Of a stretch of DNA of 64,000 bases, positions 59,011 through 64,000 are shown one piece after another. The DNA lies in NCBI GenBank assembly GCA_029215795.1, contig JARDYH010000001.1, positions 198,345,654 to 198,409,653 on the forward strand, in the 5' to 3' direction. Source of the stretch: Anniella stebbinsi (lineage: Eukaryota; Chordata; Lepidosauria; Squamata; Anniellidae). Every line of letters begins with the position of its first letter. The stretch's first letter is position 1. Both the position numbers and the translations under genes were made by a program. The notes below the pieces were generated by a model. That model was given only the letters and a program-made list of their open reading frames with translations, searched no databases and was not told the origin of the DNA.

Positions 59011-59525
59011 AGTCTCTCTGAATCTTCACCCTGTAGATAAGTGAAGTTTAAATTTCTAGTATAAAACTCGCTAATTGTCACGATTCCCAACCAATTATCA
59101 ACCTAACACACCCTCATGGCTTTCCATTAGGCACTTGTGTGGTGCAGTATATAGAAATAGTCAAGGGGGCATTCTCACAGGCTACCAGAGGGGGAAATAT
59201 AGAGCACTATACACTGTACTGGAAGGCATCACCGTGCTTTGAAAAGGTATCAGCAAGGAGGGCCTTTCCTCTTGTGGTCTAAAATTTGACACAGGGGAGA
59301 CAACAACAGCTGTAGAAGGAAATGGAGGCAGATTACCCATGAGGAAATATAACCCTTGACAGGGGGGGGGGGGAAATCATGCCCTTGCAGTAGGGCACAG
59401 GAAAAAGTGGGTTTTGACGCAAGATTTGAAGGAAAGAAGCAAAATCCCCACTTCAAAGAAGTGCAATCCAAATCATGGGCAAGGGGCTCTTATCTTTAAT
59501 CCTTTTCTCTCCCATTTGAAGAGCA
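59011..59525. other. No gene seen
   Basis: No recognised feature apart from a G run near 59363. Confidence 0.45.
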
Positions 59526-59529
59526 AGAG

Positions 59530-59669
59530 AGGTTTAGGCAGTGTTTTATTGGTGTTTTATTGGTATTTTAAAGATGTATTGGTTTTAAGTGTTTTAATCA
59601 GTTTTGTATTTTATGTTTGATGCTGTTCCCCACCTCGATCCGTTGGGAGAGGCGGGTAATAAATAAATA

Positions 59670-59714
<45 letters not shown>
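59530..59714 (+). mobile_element. L2-like LINE 3' end with (ATT)n tail
   Basis: GTGTTTTATTGGTATTTTAAAG, TTTTAATCAGTTTTGTATTTTATG and CCCACCTCGATCCG, then GAGAGGCGGGTAATAAATAAAT and an (ATT)n tail of over 40 bases (59669-59714). This is the plus-strand version of the family at 34254. The long tail is a likely polymorphic microsatellite. Confidence 0.8.
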
Positions 59715-59716
<2 letters not shown>

Positions 59717-59760
59717 GTGGGGGAAATCATGTTTCCTTACCCTTGCTCTTGCTTCTTGAG

Positions 59761-59885
59761 CAGGATCTACACTACTGCTTTAAAACATTTTATAACGGTA
59801 GTGACAACTGTTGGGGCTCAGGACACACTCTATACAACCCCCTTTCAAAGTGTCATGTCTTGCTTGGTGTAGATCTGGCCCTGCT
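59761..59885. mobile_element. Diverged MITE (AGCYTATCTACAC family)
   Basis: GGATCTACACTACTGCTTTAAAAC at the left and GTGTAGATCTGGCCC at the right. The middle shares GTTGGGGCTCAGGACACACTC with the GGAGTGTGTCCTGGGCCCCAAC of 52861-52998, there inverted. Older or a subfamily. Confidence 0.6.
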
Positions 59886-60480
59886 GCTCTTCTGCTATAG
59901 GGATGAGAAGAATCACACAGGAGAGAAAGGGGAAACAAGCTGCAACCATGTGGCCCATTCAGTGTAGTGGGATAGCACCCTCTAGTGGGGTTTTTATAGC
60001 GAAACTTCTCTGCACATGGCAGGAAATGGCGACCAATTTCGGTATAACTCAGAAGAGTCACATTTTAGTTGGACTATTTTGCTACGAAAAAATGGCAGAA
60101 GGAGCAGGAAACCAGAGGGAGGTGTGTAGGAGACAGGCACTGTCGTGAGAGAAACCCGCAAAAATCCATGAGTACCCAGTAACGAGCGTGCTATAAAACG
60201 CTTGTTTGATGATGCTCTAAGAAATAGGTATAATGCAAAGCATTGCGGACCAGCTGCATAACTAAATCCCAGTTTGATCAAGCTTAAAACTAAGGAGTAT
60301 TGATCCCTTGTTTAATTCCTTCATTTCTCACCATTAATTAGCTGCAAAGGCAAAAGCAAGCTAAGGGTTTCAGAAGATTACGGACTAGTTGTTCAAATAA
60401 AATAGGCAGAAAGGTTCCCTCAATACACACTTAGCTATTGCAGAGATTAAGTAAGGCATTCAAAAGCTATAATAATGGTG

Positions 60481-60520
<40 letters not shown>

Positions 60521-61184
60521 TGACAGAGAGAAGTGGTTATTATAAACTTCAGGTCAAAGACTATCTCATTATTAATCTTTGTAAGCCTTAGTGAGGCTTT
60601 TTAGCTGAAGAGCAGGGTAAAAATACTGTAAATAGATAAATGAATGAAAGATTCCCAAATGTTTGGTTGCATTAAATTTGGAGGCAGGTTGAGAGACTGC
60701 CAGCGATGCCTCTTGGGGATAAATGCAGTTTGTGTGGGGTTCACTTCTGGATCAGGTATTGAAAATGGCAGATGGTTCTTAGATAAATAGAAAATTCATT
60801 TGCATGCTCTCCCATGCTAGACATGTTGAGTACATTCCACTGAAAGTGTAACAGATGTCAATTTAATATAGACAACCGAATGGTCCTATTAATATAAAAG
60901 ATTGGGAACCAATAGAATAGAAATTACAGAAAGAAGGGAGCCTCATCTCTTTTCTAGCAGTGATCTGAGGGGTGATATGACAACCCTAAAAATCACGGGT
61001 ACAGAACCTCTTTAAGGCCGAGGGACAAATTCCATTTGATAAGCTTTTGGGGGCCACCTTCTAGTGGGGGGCAGAGATGAAGGTAAAAGGGGTGAGGCCA
61101 AATTGCAAAAAATGTCAGCCAATTTTAACTTAAAGCTTTGACTGCCAGCAACTAAGCCTTAGGAAAGCCATTTCAACCTTTCAG
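59886..61184. other. No gene seen; (TA)n and LINE trace
   Basis: Contains (TA)n at 60483-60518 and an L2-like LINE 3' trace at 60575-60650 (GTAAGCCTTAGTGAGGC..AAATACTGTAAATAGATAAATGA). No exon recognised. Confidence 0.5.
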
Positions 61185-61185
61185 A

Positions 61186-62062
61186 ATGCTTATCAAATTT
61201 GCAGATGACACAAAATTGGGTGGGATAGCTAATACCCTGGAAGACAGAAACAAACTCCAAAGTGATCTTGATAGACTGGAGCGCTGGGCTGAAAACAACA
61301 GAATGAAATTTAATAGGGATAAATGACAAGTTCTGCACCTAGGAAAAAGAAACCAAATACACAGTTATAAGATGGGGGGATACTTGGCTCAGCAATACTA
61401 CAAGCAAGAAGGATCTTGCAAATTTTGTAGATCACAAGCTGAATATGAGCCAGCAGTGTGATGTGGCTGCAAAAAAAGCAAATGCTATTTTGGGCTGCGT
61501 TAATAGAATATAGCTTCCAAATCGTGCACTGGTTAGGCCTAATCTTGAGTATTGTGTCCAGTATTGTGTCCAGTGTCCAGTTCCACTTCAAGAAGGATGC
61601 AGACAAGTTGGCACGTGTTCAGAGGAGGGTAACGAGGATGATCAGGGGTCTGGAAACAAAGCCCTATGAGGAGAGATTGAAAGAACTGGGCATGTTTAGC
61701 CTGGAGAAGAGAAGACTGAGGGGAGACATGAGAGCACTCTTCAAATACTTGAAAGGTTGTCATGCAGAGGAGGGTCAGGATCTCTTTTCGATCATCCCAG
61801 AGTGCAGGATTCCGAATAATGGGCTCAAGTTGCAGGAAGCCAGATTCCGGCTGGACATCAGGAAAAACCTCCTGACTGTTAGAGCAGTACAACAATGGAA
61901 CCAATGACCTAGGGAGGTCCTGGGCTCTCCCACACTAGAGGCATTCAAGATGCAGCTGGACAGCCATCTGTCAGGTATGCTTTAAGGTGGATTCCTGCAA
62001 TGAGCAGGGGTTGGACTCGATGGCCTTATAGGTCCCTTCCAACTCTACTATTCTATGATAGA
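61186..62062 (+). mobile_element. CR1 LINE, 5'-truncated
   Basis: Starts in the RT domain (AAATTTGCAGATGACACAAA encodes the catalytic-side KFADDTKLGG motif region). It passes through the thumb and C-terminal part with stops, then a 3' UTR (GGGTTGGACTCGATGGCCTTATAGGTCCCTTCCAACTC) and the CR1-specific tail ATTCTATGA at 62050-62058. A decayed but clear copy of about 880 bp. Confidence 0.95.
61458..61907 (+). pseudogene. CR1 ORF2 C-terminal fragment
   Basis: A 149-codon open stretch with the CR1 order 'FKKDADKLARVQRRVTRMI', 'YEERLKELGMFSLEKRRLRGD', then 'LQEARFRLDIRKNLLTVRAV' and 'QQWNQ'. A short duplication (GTATTGTGTCCAGTATTGTGTCCAGTGTCCAG, 61549-61580) precedes it. Upstream stops and missing RT/endonuclease show it is dead. 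Confidence 0.9.
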
Positions 62063-62063
62063 A

Positions 62064-63486
62064 TGTGGGGTGGGGGAGGCAGAAAAGCCAGGAAACCACC
62101 CAAATAATGGTAATTGGGGGAAAGGGGGTATAGTCATCTGCGGAATCACAGAGGGTGAATTGGGACCCCAAGAGGGCTGGATTTGTCCCTGGGGCCAAAA
62201 GTTCCGTACGCTTATTTTTGATGATGACAGTGTGCCGTTTTGCCATGTGATCCTGTTCATAGGACCCAGTGAGTTAATTTAAAGTACCATTAATGGATAA
62301 ATCCTCTTGTGAATACAGACCTGCAGGAGAGGGAGACTGATATCCAAAAGGGAAATGACATGGCAACTTTGGAAGCCTTGAAAAACCGAGCTCTGTAAAG
62401 GGATCTTGTTCCTTAAGATTCTACAGAACCCTTGTAATTATGTCAGCAGAGGCAAAGACTGCTCTGAGCTTCCCAAAAGGTGTGAAAACAAAGGAGCACT
62501 CCCCCCCCACCCCCAATTAGGGATGAGTGTAAGTGAGTCACACTGATTCTGGACTGTTTTCCTTCTCTGCATGCAAGGTGGTAGCATATTCTAACGATAC
62601 TCCCAATGGCAGCTTTGCAGGAAGGGAATCATATTTGTGCAGAGCTCAGAATGGCAAAAGAATACTAATAAAGGCTGAAGAAAGGCCACAGCTTTTCCAA
62701 AGGTCCTAAGGTAATCCATTTACCCATTGTTTGATGTCTTTGCTCTTTTTGTAGCTATTATCATGACTTCAGGCGGCAGTGCAAGCCACCCGAGGAGATC
62801 TGAAAATATAAATATCAGCATATTTCTTTGGCATCATTGGAGGCTCAAATCTATTGGGCCTGAAGTGACGCCAACGCCTCTCTTGTTGCTTGGATATATT
62901 AGAATTCCTGAATGGATATTCAACTGTCACAGCAGGGACGAAGCCACTGTGCAGCAGTAGCACTGAAAAGCTTAAATTGCCTTAAAGGATTATCTGGAAC
63001 AAAAAAGATAAATGTAATCACGCCCTTGCATCTGACTAAACTCCTGCACGAGCAAAACGATCAACTGTACAGTTCAAGGAAGTACAAATCCGCCGTTTAC
63101 TGTGCATTTCAGTAAGAGGGGAAGTATGAACCTACTGCTGCAGCTTTTTGGCAAATGGGGCAAGTGGAAAAAATGATAGGAATATCTGGCTGTAGAAGAA
63201 TCTTAGCTAACACATTGTGCCTTCTAAACTGAATGAAGCCTCATGTCCCTTGTATGGCCTAAGCTCTTCCCATTCTTTCTCCTATGTTTTTGAGATGGTG
63301 GCTGTTTGGGATTTCAGAATGGTGGAAATGTTTTCCATGGGCAGGATTGCTGGATGGATGCAACTTTCATAGGTAGGGTCAAATTAATTTATAAGAAAAG
63401 GTTGTGAACCAGTAACTCAAAGTTAAGGATAAGACTGGAGGTGTGTGGGAGAATGGGGCTCCCTTGCCCTGTGGCATACAACGTAA
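62064..63486. other. No gene seen
   Basis: AT-rich flank, no recognised exon or repeat apart from a C run near 62501. Confidence 0.45.
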
Positions 63487-63630
63487 CTCAGACATCCCCA
63501 ACCTGGTTCCCTCCAGACGTTTTGGGCTTCAGCTCCCATCAGCCCCAGCCAGCATGAGCAATGGTCGGGAACACTGTGAATTGAAGTCCAAAGCATCTGA
63601 AGGGCACCAATTTGGGGAAGGCTGACATAA
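63487..63630. mobile_element. Foldback MITE (ACTCCCATCA family), copy 5
   Basis: CATCCCCAACCTGGTTCCCTCCAGACG and GGGCTTCAGCTCCCATCAGCC on the left pair with TGAAGTCCAAAGCATCTGAAGGGCACC and TTGGGGAAGGCTG on the right. The most complete copy in the window, with GCCCCAGCCAGCATGAGCAATGG in the loop. Confidence 0.8.
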
Positions 63631-64000
63631 TTGAATCCAGTTTCCCCAACTGTGGTTTTATCACTGTCAAGCATATCCATTTTATTACTTTCTGTGACTT
63701 GGCTGGATTGTTGTTTATAATCACTCCTTCTATTACCCAACTCAGGTGGTGTGGGCCAAGAGGATATTCTGGACACCGTAGCCAGAATTGGGGTAGACTG
63801 ATAAAGTCTCCCCAGTGCTCAATGACAGGGATTATCCAGGGTGGGCGGGCAGTGGAGTATATCCCTAAGTGCAGAGCACAGAGATGTACTGCAGCCTCCA
63901 GGGATCCTTACAGTTTATAAGCCCTCTTCCCATACACTGACCACCCATAGAATGTCTATACAGAATGTCTATATAGAAGATGGCTCTATAGAAAATGAAT
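63631..64000. other. No gene seen
   Basis: No protein-like frame and no further repeat recognised up to the window edge. A short tandem AGAATGTCTATA is present at 63949-63974. Confidence 0.45.

Overview
This window looks like a nuclear, non-coding-rich stretch of a reptile genome, most likely a squamate (lizard). The evidence is the mix of mobile DNA: a CR1 LINE 3' end with its typical short tail, many L2-like LINE 3' ends, one L1 3' end, a tRNA-derived SINE of squamate type, two retroviral solo LTRs, and many small DNA transposons (one hAT with an exact 8-bp target duplication, several TA-flanked elements, foldback MITEs). No bacterial gene, CRISPR array or intact viral gene is visible.

Only one host gene can be supported. 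On the minus strand, 24514-24630 is the first coding exon of ABI2 (Abl interactor 2): 39 codons, clean ATG, phase-0 end, consensus splice donor. It sits in a CpG island (about 24150-25235) that should hold its promoter. Everything below 24514 is then ABI2 intron 1, at least 24.5 kb long, and everything above the island is upstream flank. No further ABI2 exon and no exon of a neighbouring gene was recognised.

Layout. 1-24513 (intron 1): a hAT element at 1.3-2.1 kb; a broken gag-like retroelement at 5.9-9.2 kb, split by a TIR transposon; a ~140-bp tandem array at 13.3 kb; an L1 end at 13.9 kb; two collapsed L2-like LINE copies at 14.8-16.3 kb; a foldback at 20 kb; otherwise unremarkable. 24.1-25.2 kb: the ABI2 promoter and exon. 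25.2-64 kb: dense transposon territory, including a GC-rich TA-flanked element with two large palindromes (30.6-31.6 kb), an intact-ended SINE, a structured TIR element (38.1 kb), two ~1.5-2.5 kb inverted relatives of one composite transposon (42.7 and 54.9 kb), solo LTRs (48.4 and 51.0 kb), and three copies of a TIR family with similar ends but unrelated cores (27.2, 53.9, 57.1 kb), one of them nested inside another transposon.

The genes do not form a system. The interest lies in transposon structure: core-swapping elements with CpG-rich inserts, long palindromes centred on a CRE-like octamer, and a short conserved reading frame carried by two copies of one composite element.
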